Shown: piece by piece, positions 35,113 through 46,504 of the stretch | Numbering within the stretch: position 1 is the stretch's first letter | Layout: every line of letters begins with the position of its first letter | Source: Cafeteria roenbergensis | Lineage: Eukaryota; Sar; Bigyra; Bicosoecida; Cafeteriaceae | Length of the DNA stretch: 64,000 nt | Direction: 5' to 3' | Assembly: GCA_008330645.1 (NCBI GenBank) | Contig: VLTN01000052.1 | Span: 124,001 to 188,000, forward strand | Notes under the pieces: model-generated | The model's input: the letters and a program-made list of their open reading frames with translations, nothing else | Database searches by the model: none | What the model was told of the DNA's origin: nothing | Program-made: the position numbers and the translations under genes

Positions 35113-36586
35113 ATGTCGGCGCTGAAGCGCGTTGTGCTGGTTACCGGGTGCACCGGAATGGCAGGCACCCGAGTGCTGGAGCAGATGGTCGCCCTGACGC
35201 TGGCGAGCAGGCGCGCGGGACGCCCGTTGCCGTTCACGCTCCGGGCCGCCGTGCGCGACCCAAGCTCGGCCATCTTCCCCGACGGAATGAAGGGCGTTGA
35301 GAGCAAGCGACTGGGCATGCTGGATTCCGCCACCTATGGGGAGGCGCTGGAGCAGGTGGAGCGCGTGTTCGTTCTGTTCCACCCGATGTTTAGCAAGGCC
35401 ATCCCCGGCTTCCTCGACGCCTGCAGGGAGGCGCGCGTGCGCCACGTGGTCATGATGACGGTGAGAGCGCGGTGCCGTGGCAGCGTGGCCGCGCGAGGCC
35501 TCGGCTGCGGTGGCGCGGCTCCCGGCTGCGCTCGCTGAGCGTGCGGGAAAACTGGCTTTGTCGCCACGCTTCGCTCCTGCGCAGGTGATGCACGCGGACA
35601 GCATGACCGCGCTGCCCCACCACACCGCCGAGAAGCAGCTCATTGCAGCGTGCGCTGGCGACAGCGGGGCCATCCAGGAGGTGATGCCCGTGGCGCACAC
35701 GGACACGCCGTCCGCAACACTGGCGCTGTGGGAGGGCGAAGACCTGAGCATCCATCACGCCGCAGTCACGACCCTCAGCGACGAGGATCGCGCCGCGCCA
35801 GCCGCCGCAGCACCCACGGGCGAGGCTGCACCTCGCAGCTACGCCGCGGCGGCGGCGGCGGCGGCTCCTGCCGAGTCGCACAAACCGGGCGAGGCCGATG
35901 CCTCCGCAGAGGCATCGGCACCGGCAAGCGACCCGGGCATGACGTACACGGCAGTCCGCCCCGCATGGTTCATGGAGAACCTCACGCGCCCGGGGATCCA
36001 CCTGCCGGATATCCGCGAGCACTCGCAGCTGTACATGCCGGCGGGGGACGGGCGCGTCCACCTTGTTCACGGCTCGGACGTTGGCGAGGTGATTGCGAGG
36101 CTGTGCCTCAACAACCCGGAGGGCCCGCGCCCGCTGCCGGACCACCTTGGCAAGGCCTACGCCCTGACTGGCACGCAGCTGCTCACCTTCAGCGAGGTGA
36201 GGCTCTCTTGCGGGCGCGCGGCATGCAGCTGGTCCCCTGCGCAGCGACGCCCTGCGCGAGCTTGCTCACCGAAGTTGAACCGCGTTGGCGTGCTGATACG
36301 TGCGCAAGCGCAGATCGCGGAGCGCATGACGGCTGTGGTCGGCCGACCCATCACCTATGTGAAGGCCTGGGCGATTCCTTTCATGTGGCACATGATGCGC
36401 ACGCGCGGCCACTCCTTCTTCTTCGCCACGCTCATGGCAGTCGAGTACTCGTACCTCATCTCGGGGGGGCGCTCGACCACGATGTCGCCGGCCGTGCGCA
36501 ACCTGACTGGCGGCCGCGACCCGCGCACGATCGAAATGTTCCTGGATGAGAACAAGGCCGCGTTCGCGCCGCTCCCTGTGCGGTGA
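35113..36586 (+). CDS. NmrA-like / atypical SDR NAD(P)-binding protein
   Basis: Exons 35113-35460, 35585-36196 and 36314-36586 give about 410 residues, with donors GTGAGA and GTGAGG and acceptors GCAG, all phase 0. The start RVVLVTGCTGMAGTRVLEQM is a Rossmann beta1-loop-alpha1 with a TGxTGxxG dinucleotide-binding motif. It is followed by LRAAVRDPSS, VERVFVLFHPMF and a strand RHVVMMTVMHADSMTA. There is no clear YxxxK catalytic pair, which points to the NmrA/HSCARG type of redox sensor or isoflavone-reductase-like enzyme rather than a classical dehydrogenase. An Ala/Glu-rich insert (about 165-210) separates the Rossmann part from a C-terminal substrate-domain-like part with MTYTAVRPAWFMENL. An in-frame upstream ATG at 35044 would add 23 residues rich in Arg and hydroxyl residues without acids, which could be an organelle targeting peptide. 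Substrate unknown. Confidence 0.75.
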
Positions 36587-36860
36587 CCGGCCTCGACAAG
36601 TCCCGTGGCCCCGCCGTAAGCATTGTATCTTCGTGTTGCATGTGTCAGTGTTATCTGCACGCCGCCAGGGTGGGACAAGCGCGCTTCGGAATGCGCCAAC
36701 CGCCACGCGCAGCAGCCTTCCATACATCCGAAGCGACAGGGGCACTGCTGTGGGCCGCATAGTCCGGCCAGAGCCCCTGGCCAAACTGCCGGTTCGCGTG
36801 CCTCAACCCAGGGCCCAGCTCCTCGCCGCCACACGCACGCACATCGCACAGCAGCCCCGC

Positions 36861-39800
36861 CTAGCGCCTGCGACGCCTGGCGGCGCGCGCCACGGCGGCC
36901 ACACCACCCGCTGCCGACTGAGATCGCAGGTGCGCTGGCGCTGCAGGCGCAATGCTTGCACCGCGCTGGGCTCCCGACCGGCTTGTGCTGGTGCCGCCCG
37001 CGGACCCAACCTCGGCCTCAGATCGCGAGGAGCCGCCGCCGCTGGCCCGGCCTGCCCCTGAGCCGCCACCAGCACGACCCCCTGCCCCCCCGCTGCTGAC
37101 GCTGCCACCTGCCGCCTCCGCCGCCCATTCCGCCGCCAGCTGGCCAACGTCGCGCTTCCCCCGGGGCACCTGCGGGTGCCGCGCGAGCCCGAACTCCTCC
37201 GCTTCGGCCCTCGCGGCCTCGGCTGCTGCAGCCAGCGCTGCTTCGCGACGCTCCAGCTCGGCCCGGTCGACGTCTCCCCCCTGCTCCGCGAAGCACACGC
37301 TGGCTTCGCTGGGAGCCGCGCCCAGGCGTCTGGCATGGGCGACTGCAGGCGCAGTCGCGGCGGCGAGTGTTCCCGCCAGCGCCGCCGACCCCGCCTGCTG
37401 CGGGGAGGGCTGCCGCTCAGGCGGAGGCGGCGTCGCCGCCTGCATGGCGCGGCTGGCGGCCCCTCCCCGCCCCGCCGCCCTCGTGCTGGATCTGCTACCG
37501 CTGCCGGCTGGGGGGTCTGCCGGAGCTGCTGCCCCGTACGGGGCCGGCCACACCTTCTTGAACAGCCGCCCCGACGGGCCGACGCTGCCCTGCCCAGCGG
37601 CGACTCTGCCGTAGTAGTCGACGACGTCGTCCGGCTCTGCGCGAGTCAGGCCGCTGCGCGCAGACGACCCGCTCCGAGGAGGCGCATCGCCCAACACGAG
37701 CAGCTCTGCAGGGACGTCAACAACCTGCCCGGCATGGGCGGTTTCGCCACTGACACCGTCTGCGCCGTCCTGTTCGTCCCTGTGATCGGAAGCGGCAGAG
37801 CTGCTCGGCGCCCCCCACGCGTCGCTCACTCGCTCGCCGCGCAGGTCATCGGAGCCAGACCTGGCCACGGGCGCCGCTTGCCGCGCCGCCAAGCCCCTTG
37901 CGCCGCCGGAGTCGCTGCTGCTGCCGCTGGCCCTGCTGTCTCCGGTGCGGTCACCGCCGGCTGAGTTGGCCTCAGCCGCCAGACCGCCGCCAGAGCCTCT
38001 GGCCGCTTCGGCCAGTCTTCTCGCCGTCGCCCGCAACGGCTCTCCTGGCAGGGGGGCAGCGAGCAGCGCACGGTCGGACGGCCTGCACGGATTCCCGGAA
38101 GGATCGACGTCGTCAGCGCAGCCCTCCAGCCACTCGGCATCCTTCCCGTGTGACACTGACGGCGCGAAGCCTCGAACAAGCAGAGCCGGCTCTGCCACAT
38201 CTGGGCTGGGCGGAGACTCCAATGGGCCGTCGGTTGAGGCGGCAGGGTCGGCTGTAGCCTCCTCCTGATTGAGCGATGACTCGGCTCTGATGCGCAGGCG
38301 ACCGGCCTCCACCGCGGCTGTGAGCTCTGCCTGCGCCGCCGCCCCGCCTGCCCCGATCCAGCCGGTGCTGCCCTGGCCGTGCGGCGCGTCGCCGGGCCAA
38401 GGGCCCTCGGCGGGATGCATCGCCGAGTCAGCCGGCCCGTCCTCTGGGCGGCCAGCTTGGGAACCAGCACGCTGCTCGTCCGGCCGCTCAGCCGGCCCGT
38501 CCTCTGGGCGGCCAGCTTGGGAACCAGCACGCTGCTTGTCCGGCCGCTCAGCCGGCCCGTCCTCTGGTCCGCCAGCACGCTGGTCGTCGCGCCGGGCCCG
38601 CTTGGCTGCCGTCGGGTGCGGCTCCGGGTCTGGGCCTGCCACCCCCGACCCGCCGCCCTCCGCCCGGGCGCCGGCCACGCTGCATGCCGCAGCGACGGTG
38701 CTGGGTTTCACGCCGCCAAGCGGTTTCGCGGGTCCAGGACCAACACTCCGCGAACCACCAGGCGCTTCGGCTCTGCCAAACGAAGAAATGTGGTCTCCGC
38801 CACCGCCGCTAGCACCGTCGCCACCGCTGCTGCTGCTGCTGCTGCTGCCAGTTGCGCTCGCAGTCACAACGAGCGGCTCTGCCAGCGACACGGGAGGCGA
38901 CGGCGATCGACCCCGTTTGCGCGCCCGAGCGCTGCTCCTGGGCGAAGCGGCGGCGCCGGGGAGCTCTACCTTCACATCGGATCCTTCCTTCTTGGGGGCC
39001 GCGGCAGCCCTGCCGAACATTTCTGCTAGCTTTGCCTGCCGGGGACCAACACTCCCCGGTGCCGCAGTGCCCGCCCGGGCGCGGGCGGCAGACTCTCGAA
39101 GGCGCGGGGTGGTGGGTGGGGCCGCCGTGGGGGGCGCGCTGGATGTCGCCTGCCCTGCGTGCGTCGGAGTGACGGCGCCGGCGCCGGCGCGCCCCTGAAG
39201 AGGCGGCAGCGCCCCTTGGGCCGGTGGCGCAGCGGCCGTGGGTGCCCCTGTGGCTGCTGCGATCACTGCGGCGGACGCGGCGCCTGCTTTCACAGGCACG
39301 AAGGAAGGCACGGCCGGAACGTGATTGACTGGCCGCTGGTTGGCAGCTGACCCGGGCTGAGCGCGCCCTGCTGCCCTCTTCAGCGCCGATGCAACCAGCT
39401 CTGCCGCAGCCGACGAAGTGGTTGAAATCTCGCTCGGCACGGCAGAGCCGCGGTCGCTCTCGCTTCGTCGAGACACTCTTCGTCGGTCTGGACCCGACAC
39501 GTGATCGGCACTCTCTTCGCGAGACACTTCTCGCTCTGCAGGCCGAAGGCTCTGCCGTGCCGAGAGGTCCTCTGTGGTGTCGCCCCGCGCCAGCTGACAC
39601 GTGATTGATGCCTCGGGCTGTCGGGAGCCTGCAGGCGCTTGACGGGCGTCTGATGCACTTGCGACTGACGGGTGACTGGCAAGGCGGGAGCCCTCCAGTG
39701 TAGCGGCTCCACGGCCGCCGTCTGCGCCGGCAGCGGCCGGGGCTTGGCTCGCGGGGCGAGACACGCGGCCCGCCGGCGCTGCATCGCGCCTTGCAGCTGC

Positions 39801-41695
39801 AGCCACGGCGAGTCGGGGCGCGCTGGCGGGGAGGCTGGCAGCATCTGCAGGGAGCGTTCCGTCGGCATCAAGTGTGGCCGACGTCATCTGCGAGGAGGGG
39901 AGCGACGCGTCGCTGAGCGTCCCGTACTCCTCGTAGGGCTTGCCCGCGGTCAGCGCGTTGGCCAGCGTGCGAACGCCGACTCTGAGGGCTCCCGCTGCCT
40001 TGGCCGCCGTCACAGCTGCGCGCGTGGCGCGCAGGGCTGCGCGTGCAGCCTGGGATTTGACGTCTGCCGGGATGACCACGACGGCGGGCGGCATGCCGGG
40101 TCGAGGCAGCGACGACGCGCAGCGACTCCTGATGACGTCAGCGACTTCCGCGATGTCCGCGGGGTCCGACGTCAGCATGCGACACTCCGCACCGGCCAGC
40201 TCCAGCAACGACGCGAAACCGCTGTGCGTGGGTTCGTCGAAGAAGAGGAACAAGTCCTTCCCAAACAGCGTTCGCCTGGAGCCAAGGCGGACGGCGGTGC
40301 TGCCCACGGTGACGGCGTGTCGCTGCGCCCCAGCGATGGACCTGCGGCCAGCGGATCGAGCGCGATGCCCCGGGCGGAGAGGTGGAGTGGCTTGGGAGAG
40401 TGGACTGGAGCCTCTGGCGGGGGGAAGTGTTGGGAGCGGTCGCTTGAGCGGCTGGCGCGCTGCGTACGCACTGCTGAGGGCGGGGCGGCGCCGACGAGAG
40501 TGGTGGGGGGGGGCGGCGGGGGGCGGTGCTCACGTGAGTGGGTGGTCAGCGGCTGCTGCGCTGTCCAGCCTTGTGTTGCACAGGGCCGTCGCGGCGTCCA
40601 CCGCAGAGGGCAGCACCACCGGCAGCCCCCTGACGATGCTTGTGAGGGCGCGGACAGAGAGCCTCCCTGCGCGGCAGACGAGCACGTCGGCGGCCGCCGC
40701 TTCGGATCCGGGCGGCGCCAGGCCGATGCCTGCGCAACACGAAAACGCCCGTGCAACGTGCGCAGCAACGAGCTCAGCAGAGGGGGGGGTGCAGTCTTCG
40801 TCGGCAGCTTGGCGAGGCGAGCGACGGCCGGTGCCACGCGCAGGTTCGCTGGCCGGGGGGCTCCTGCGCCGGCGCGCCAACGCCATGCGATGCGCATTGA
40901 TTGTGTCGAGACTGCGCGAACGCCGATCGCTGAGGCAGTCTGGTCTGGGCGCGCTGCCGGCGCCACGGCTGGACCGCGCGCTCCTCACACATGGCCTTGG
41001 CTGCGAGCTCGATGGACTCTCTCGCAGAGGTGCTCAGAGACGCCGAGGTTGCCAAAACCAAGGGAACTCGCCGAACTCTGCGCCGAACTCAGTCCGTCGC
41101 GGGCACAACTGGGACGTCGTTGTGGCAAAGTGCCCAGAAAGCTCGCCAACTCCCTGCTGCTCCCGGCAGCCCCCTTTCGGCACGGGCTCACGTGAAGGTT
41201 GCTTCCGCGCCGAGCCGAACCGAGGCTCCGTCCGGAACCACAGTGGCGGTGCCATCGGGCGGGCAGCGCGTGCCGTTGACAAACGTCTGCGCAGCGCAGG
41301 GAGCAGCCGCGAGGGGGCGCGCAACCGCTTGGGTGCAAGAACATGAGCAGTACGAGCTTGGCAGGCTGCGCACCAGGAACTGCCGGCTGTGCGCTGCTCA
41401 CTCCTGTGCGCGATTTGTCCGCGATGCGCAGCGTCCCACTCGGCTCCAACGAGAGCTCCGCGTGCAGCCGCGAGACGTCGGCCTTCACGACGACGTATTG
41501 CGCATCTGCACGTTGGCGAGACGGGGGGAAAGGGGGATACCTTCACGGCGACAAGGCAACGGCGGGCAAGGACAAGCGGCAGCCGGCACACTGGAACGAC
41601 GCGCTCCCCTCACCGCGAGCGCTGCGTCCGACCTTCACCGAGCCCACGGAAATCCACATGCATTCCTTATTGGTTCCTCCCTCAAGCAGCCACAT
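36861..41695 (-). CDS. NBS1: Nibrin/NBS1 homologue (FHA-BRCT-BRCT, MRE11-complex subunit)
   Basis: The MRE11-RAD50-NBS1 subunit that senses DNA double-strand breaks. Exons: 41695-41614, 41505-41402, 41286-41192, 41077 to about 40990, about 40911 (or 40863)-40534 and 40299-36861, roughly 1,390 residues; phases match throughout, only the exon 4/5 junction is ambiguous. It starts MWLLEGG, like human MWKLLP. The spliced FHA domain reads VKVGRSARDAQYVVVK, VSRLHAELSLEPSGT, IADKSRTGTFVNGTR, then RLGAEATFTVRRVPLVLA, keeping the Gly-Arg, Ser-Arg-x-His and Thr-Phe-Val-Asn phosphothreonine-binding signatures. BRCT1 has ADVLVCRAGRLSVRALTSIV; BRCT2 starts RRTLFGKDLFLFF. A very long disordered linker contains a 60-bp tandem repeat. 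Near the C-terminus GRLFKKVWPAPYGAA resembles the MRE11-binding KKFKKVTYPGAG of human NBS1. Length is nearly twice the human 754 residues, because of the linker. Identification rests on domain order plus motif. Confidence 0.85.
38430..38567 (-). repeat. 60-bp tandem repeat, about 2.3 copies
   Basis: Two nearly identical 60-bp units (38430-38489 and 38490-38549, differing at one base) plus the start of a third lie in frame in the linker of the nibrin homologue. They encode a 20-residue unit containing GRPEDGPAERPD and QRAGSQA. The near-identity suggests recent duplication or ongoing homogenisation. Confidence 0.9.
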
Positions 41696-42223
41696 TCTTG
41701 CATCAGCTAGCGCAGTGCCCTGAGGCGCATCCAAATGGGGGCGCGCATATTTGCGTTATGGGGCAACATCCGTGACGTGGAGTGTGCCCTCGACAACCCC
41801 GACTTCGCAAACCTGCACGCAGCCCGACTGGAGCTTGTGCAGACCAGGGCGGCGTCCTGCCTGGGTGGCGTCACCAAGCGGGCCAGCACCGGGCGCACGC
41901 CTTTTCTTCACGCGCGTCGCTGCAGTCGCTGCAGCTCGACTCGGGTGCAGCTCTGCCGACGACCAAGGGCCTGCCTGCCGGCACCAGGTACGTAGCGAGG
42001 CAACTGGGCCGACCCGCGTTGTCCGAGCCGCCCCCAGACAAGATGGCGCCTGATGAGGCCACCATCGCGGCCTCCCCCAAGCCCCAGGGCTGCACGGCCT
42101 CCCCGCTCGTCGGCACACAACTCTGGACGAGGTTGCAGGCCATAGATATTTCCGCGATCCGCAAAGATTGCGCGACCGGCCGCAAAAGCATCACCAAAGC
42201 ACTGCTCGAACGCAGCTGTCACC
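41696..42223. other. Divergent intergenic region
   Basis: 528 bp between the start codons of the nibrin homologue (-) and the PQQ-propeller gene (+). It presumably carries both promoters. No clear TATA or initiator element stands out; CATATTTGCGTTATGG at about 41747-41762 is an unusually AT-rich spot. Open frames on the plus strand are shadows. Confidence 0.5.
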
Positions 42224-43856
42224 ATGCGCTGCCTCGCCGGGGTCCTCGTCGCCATCGCCGCGACGGCAAGCGCCCAACTGGCCACGAGGGACTGGCCCCA
42301 GGTGCGCGCCGCGGTGGCCCATGGCGCGGTGCCAGGCGCTGCGCAGGTTCAACAGCTGCAGCTGCCGGCTGCGACATGCCCGCCTTGCTCCGCTGCTACG
42401 CTGCCCCCCGGCTTTGCGACGCTCGCAGTTCGGCAAGTCGCCCTCGTTCCAGAGCTACTCCACCGCGGGGCCGTCCGCGTCGCCCTCGCACTCAGAGTGG
42501 ACGTTCAACGCCGGCGACCGCGTGGTCGCCTCGCCCGCCGTCGTCGGGGACATGGTGTACGCGGGGAGTGACAATGGCAACATCTTCGCGCTCAACGCAA
42601 CCTCGGGAGCGCTCCTGTGGGCCTATGCCACCGGCGGGCCGGTTCGCTCGAGCCCGGCCGTGCTCGCCGACGGGTCCGTCATCGCTGGCAGCTACGACGG
42701 CGCCGTGTACCACGTGTCCGCCACGGGCGCTCTGCTAGGCAAGGTCCAGACGGGCATGTCCGTGTACGCGCCCGTGTCCGTCGCCAACGGCACCGCCTAC
42801 GTCGGTTCCATGGACAAGCACCTCTACGCAATCACCATCGACGGCTTCAGCACCAAGTGGAGCGCACAGGCCACCAACGTGGTCAACAGCGGCACGGCCG
42901 TCAGCGCCGACGGCTCCACCGTCTACTTCATGGACTACAGCGGCATCGTGCACGCCGCCAACGCAGCGGACGGCTCCATCGCATGGACCGCGAGCACCGG
43001 GCCCAACGGGGCGGGGGGTTCATCGCCCGTGCTTGTGAGGCTGCTGAACCCAAGCGCGCCCGCGGGCGCGCTTGGGAACCGGCCTCGTGGTGCGCAGGGC
43101 GCCGCAGTTGCACCCGCCGCCACTGCAGCCGCCGCGATTGCACCCGCCGCCACTGCAGCTGCAGCTGCTGCTGCTGCCATTGCCGCCACCGACTCCGGCG
43201 AAACAATTGCCCGATGTTTGTTGCGCCGGCTCTTCCGTGTGCCCGATGCCCGCCCGCCGCCTCCGCAGGACAACCGCGGGACGCTGTTCATCGGCAGCTG
43301 GTCTGAACACGCTTTTGCGTTCAACGCCACCACCGGCGCCCAGATCTGGTCGTTCGACACCCAGGGCGAGGTGGAGTCCCACGGCGCATGGGTGGACGGC
43401 ACCGTGTACTTCAGCGCGGAGGAGTCTCGCACTCTCTTTGCAATCAACGCCCGCACCGCGCAGCCGCTGTGGCAGTGGAGCGGCAGCTCCCAGGAGCTCA
43501 ACGGCTCTCCGACCCTGACCCCCACCCTCGTCTTCGTGGGGAGCAACGACCACTCCATGCACTGCCTGCGTCGCTCCGATGGCAAGCACCTCTTCGCTGT
43601 GCAGGCTGCCGCCAACGTCTTCGCCTCGGCCGCCGTGGCGGACGACGGGTGGGTGTTCTTCGCCGACAACACCGCCACTCTCGACGACATCCGCGCCCAG
43701 AACTCGGACATGATGGTCGCGGCGGAACGCTGCGCCGGCGATGCCGACTGCGCCCTCGCTGGCGCCCGCGCCGTGTGGAGCCGGAGCCTGGACGCTGAGC
43801 GCGGCTCCGGCCGCCTGGGCAACGTCTACGCCATCAACCCCTCCCTCCACCTCTGA
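42224..43856 (+). CDS. Secreted PQQ-like beta-propeller protein
   Basis: Exons 42224-42301, 42429-43034 and 43269-43856 give about 423 residues, all phase 0. Exon 1 encodes a signal peptide, MRCLAGVLVAIAATASA, and ends ATRDWPQ; it joins FGKSPSFQSYS to give DWPQFGKSPSFQSYS, the typical start of PQQ-type/PD40 propellers. Repeats follow in the usual pattern of a VYAGSDNGNIFALNATSG blade with an (L/I)W strand: VYAGSDNGNIFAL, VIAGSYDGAVYHV, AYVGSMDKHLYAI, VYFMDYSGIVHAA, LFIGSWSEHAFAF, VYFSAEESRTLFAI, LVFVGSNDHSMHCL. That makes about seven or eight blades, the number that closes a propeller. No catalytic residues of a quinoprotein dehydrogenase are evident, so it is probably a secreted binding protein or a BamB-like scaffold. 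The first donor is GTGCGC, the only non-GT(G/A)AG donor in the window; the second intron (234 nt) is in frame and stop-free. Confidence 0.85.
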
Positions 43857-44479
43857 GCGGGGCCCTTCGCCCCCATGCTCGAGCACGCAAGCCTCACAGA
43901 GCGCGTCCCGAAAGGGCTTTGTCTGGAGCGGCGAGGCTGGCACCTGGCCGATCAACACCCCCCCCCTGCGCCCAGGCCCCGCCCCTCGCGCAGCGCGCTT
44001 CCAAGGGCGCCACACGGCAAGCGTGTGCCGCCCGCGCGCCACGGGCAGAGTGCTGCCCGCGGTGCGCCCCGGGCCAGGCGCGGTCTGCGTTCCCAGCAGT
44101 GGACCTCCGCGGGGCTAGCACTGCGAACCGACCGGGCGCAGCACCGAGCGGCTAGCGCGTCTTCTGGACGACGAGTTGTCCCCGCCACCATCCAAGATCG
44201 TTTCGTGCTTGTGTGGCTGCCGCTGCCGCGCCGCAACCCAATGACTATTATTCTCTCTGCCAATGACGAGCACTGGCGCCCACGCCCGTCCAAACACGGC
44301 CAACGCAGCAGCGGCTCAAGACACACTGCATTCAGGCTGCCCACCGCCCGAGCCGTGCTTGGCAAGGACCAAGCCGGCGGGCGCAATGCAGCCGCGAGTG
44401 AGCTCATCGGCGCTTGGCGGCAAACGCTGGCAGAGCCGGCCGCCGCGGCGGCCTTCACCTCACCTTGCCGACCGGAGCC
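43857..44479. other. Intergenic region
   Basis: 623 bp between two genes on the same strand. It is GC-rich with a small less GC-rich patch (CAATGACTATTATTCTCTCTGCC near 44240-44262). No RNA gene or repeat was recognised. It should contain the 3' end of the propeller gene and the promoter of the AATF gene. Confidence 0.45.
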
Positions 44480-46308
44480 ATGGCGACGCTCCGCGATCTG
44501 GCCCGCATGAGGGAGGCAGACGCGCCTTTGGACTTGGACCCGGAGGCTGACGGCTTCGGGGACGACGCCCGGACGGGTGAGGCCTTGAAACAGGGACATT
44601 GTGGCTTTGCGCTTCGGAAACCCGCCACTTGCACCCGCTCTGGCCACGCTAGCTCGCCCATGGGGGAGAACGCCAAGCGGCATAACCGCCACATGTCGGC
44701 AGTGTGCGGCTTTCCTGGCCTTGCCCCGCAGACAGGCAGGAAACCGATGGGCACGAGGCGCTGGCGCTGAAGCCGTCTCGCCTGAGAGGGATGGGCCGCA
44801 AGTTCCAGTCCGGCGCGTACGCGGGGAGCCGCGCAGACTCGAGCTCGCTTTTTCCGAGCATGGCCCCCGATGCCGCGGACCTTGCTGGCTCTGAATCTGA
44901 CTCCGACGGCGAAGGCGTGGACGATGACGACGACGACCAGTTCCGCGCAGCAATGACGGCGGCAGCAGCCTCGGCCGGCCCTGCTGGCACCTCCAGCGAC
45001 GATGACGACGTCAGCGAAAGCGAAAGCGACGAAGACGGCGATGACGACGACGACGACGACTCAAGCAGCGATGGCGGTGACGCTGGCAGAGCTGGTCCCG
45101 CCGGCGCGGATGACGTGGTCGCCCAGCTGGAGCAGGAGGAGCGCTCCGGCCTCGCACTCGTGTCCAGGGCGGCGAGAGAGGAGGCAGCCCGCGGCCGCTC
45201 CGCCATCGAACAGCTCCGCACGTTCGACCGGCTCATCGAGACGCGGATCAGGCTCCAGCCGCTCCTCGTCGCCGCCAACACCCTTCCCCGGCCCGGATAC
45301 TTCCAGGAAATTTCTGCTCGTCGGACCAAAGTGGCCGACGGGGCGGCCAGGGCCCGAGCCGAGGCGGCGGGCCTGACGGCGGCTCTGCTTGCGGTTTCGC
45401 GAGCCCGGGCGTCGCAGTGGCCGACGGTGGCGGCGTCGCTTCGCAAGCTCGACGCGTCTCTGGGCGTGAGCGACGTGTCAGGCCACGACGCCAGCGACCA
45501 GGAGGCGGCCTCGTCCGCCGCCGCAGCCGCCAAACGCAGCCGCAAGAAGCGGCAGCGGCCCCACGACGACGTCGTGGCCGCGCCTGGCGCCTGTCTCGAC
45601 CCCTACAGCGTGGACGCCGCCCTCAGGCGCGCGGACGCCAGGCGCAAGCGCGCTCGCCCGGCAGCCGCCGCAGCTGCGGCCAGTGGCGCCGGCGCCGCCG
45701 TCGAGACGCCCACGGACGCCCTCTGGGCCGCCCTCTGCTGCCAGTGGGACGCCCTCCTTCCTCCGGCAGAGCTGGCGATTGACCAAGCGTTTGAGAGCGT
45801 GGGGCTGGTGTCGGGCCTGCGCAAGGGCGGCGGCAGTGGCGGCGCTGCGGGGAGCGCTCTGTCCAAGGCGCCGTCGGCCCAGGCAGCGGAGGCAGCCTCA
45901 AACGACAGCGTCGTGCGGCGCCGCGCCCACCCGCGACAGGGAGACGTGAAGGTGGTTGGCCACGCTGTCGTCGCCCCCACGGCCACGAGCAGTGACGACG
46001 CCGGGGCTGTTGACGAGGAGGCGTACGACGACACGGGGCTGTACCACGCACTGCTGAAGGACCTGACGGCGGCAGTCACCGACGCCTCGGGCCGGGGCTC
46101 CACCGTGCAGGCGAGCGCCGCGGCCGGCGGGCACAAGGCGGGCATGAAGCGAGTGACGCGCGACGTGGACCGCAAGGCGAGCAAGGGCCGTCGGCTGCGG
46201 TATACCACGCTGGAGCCCATCGTGTCCTTCTTGGCGCCTCGCCCGCGGCACGACGCGCCCGTTGAGACGGACGCCATTTTGGCCTCGCTCTTCCAGTCTG
46301 ACGCGTGA
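44480..46308 (+). CDS. AATF: AATF/Bfr2/TRAUB family ribosome-biogenesis protein
   Basis: Exons 44480-44576 and 44732-46308 give about 557 residues, with donor GTGAGG, acceptor CCGCAG and phase 1. The N-terminus MATLRDLARMREADAPLDLDPE is followed after splicing by ALKPSRLRGMGRKFQSGAYAG, then a long acidic stretch (about 75-145). A helical middle with EQLRTFDRLIETRIRLQPLL matches the AATF leucine-zipper domain. The C-terminal VDRKASKGRRLRYTTLEPIVSFLAP ending in ILASLFQSD is the TRAUB domain, whose VDxKASKGRKxRYxVHxKLxxFMAP and SLF signatures are almost complete. In yeast (Bfr2) and animals (AATF/Che-1) this nucleolar protein works in the early 40S (SSU processome) pathway; animal AATF also touches transcription and the DNA-damage response. 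An essential nucleolar role here is inferred from orthology. Confidence 0.92.
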
Positions 46309-46504
46309 GAGGGAGAGAGTGCGTGCGCAAAGCGTCTTCAGAGGGTTGAACGTGTTTTTTCTCGCCCCGCAGCGCTGTCGCTTGGGGCAGGGCGTGCGGG
46401 TAGCGCTGTGCGCACACGGGCAATGTGAGCAGCCTCCAGAGGCGAACATTTGGCTTGCGCGAAGGGAGCAAATGGGCGCTCCTTGCACACAGAACCTGCG
46501 CTGA

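Noticed and set aside
38430-38567. CRISPR-like or satellite array
   Set aside because: The repeats are head-to-tail without spacers, in frame, and only about 2.3 units; it is a coding tandem repeat.
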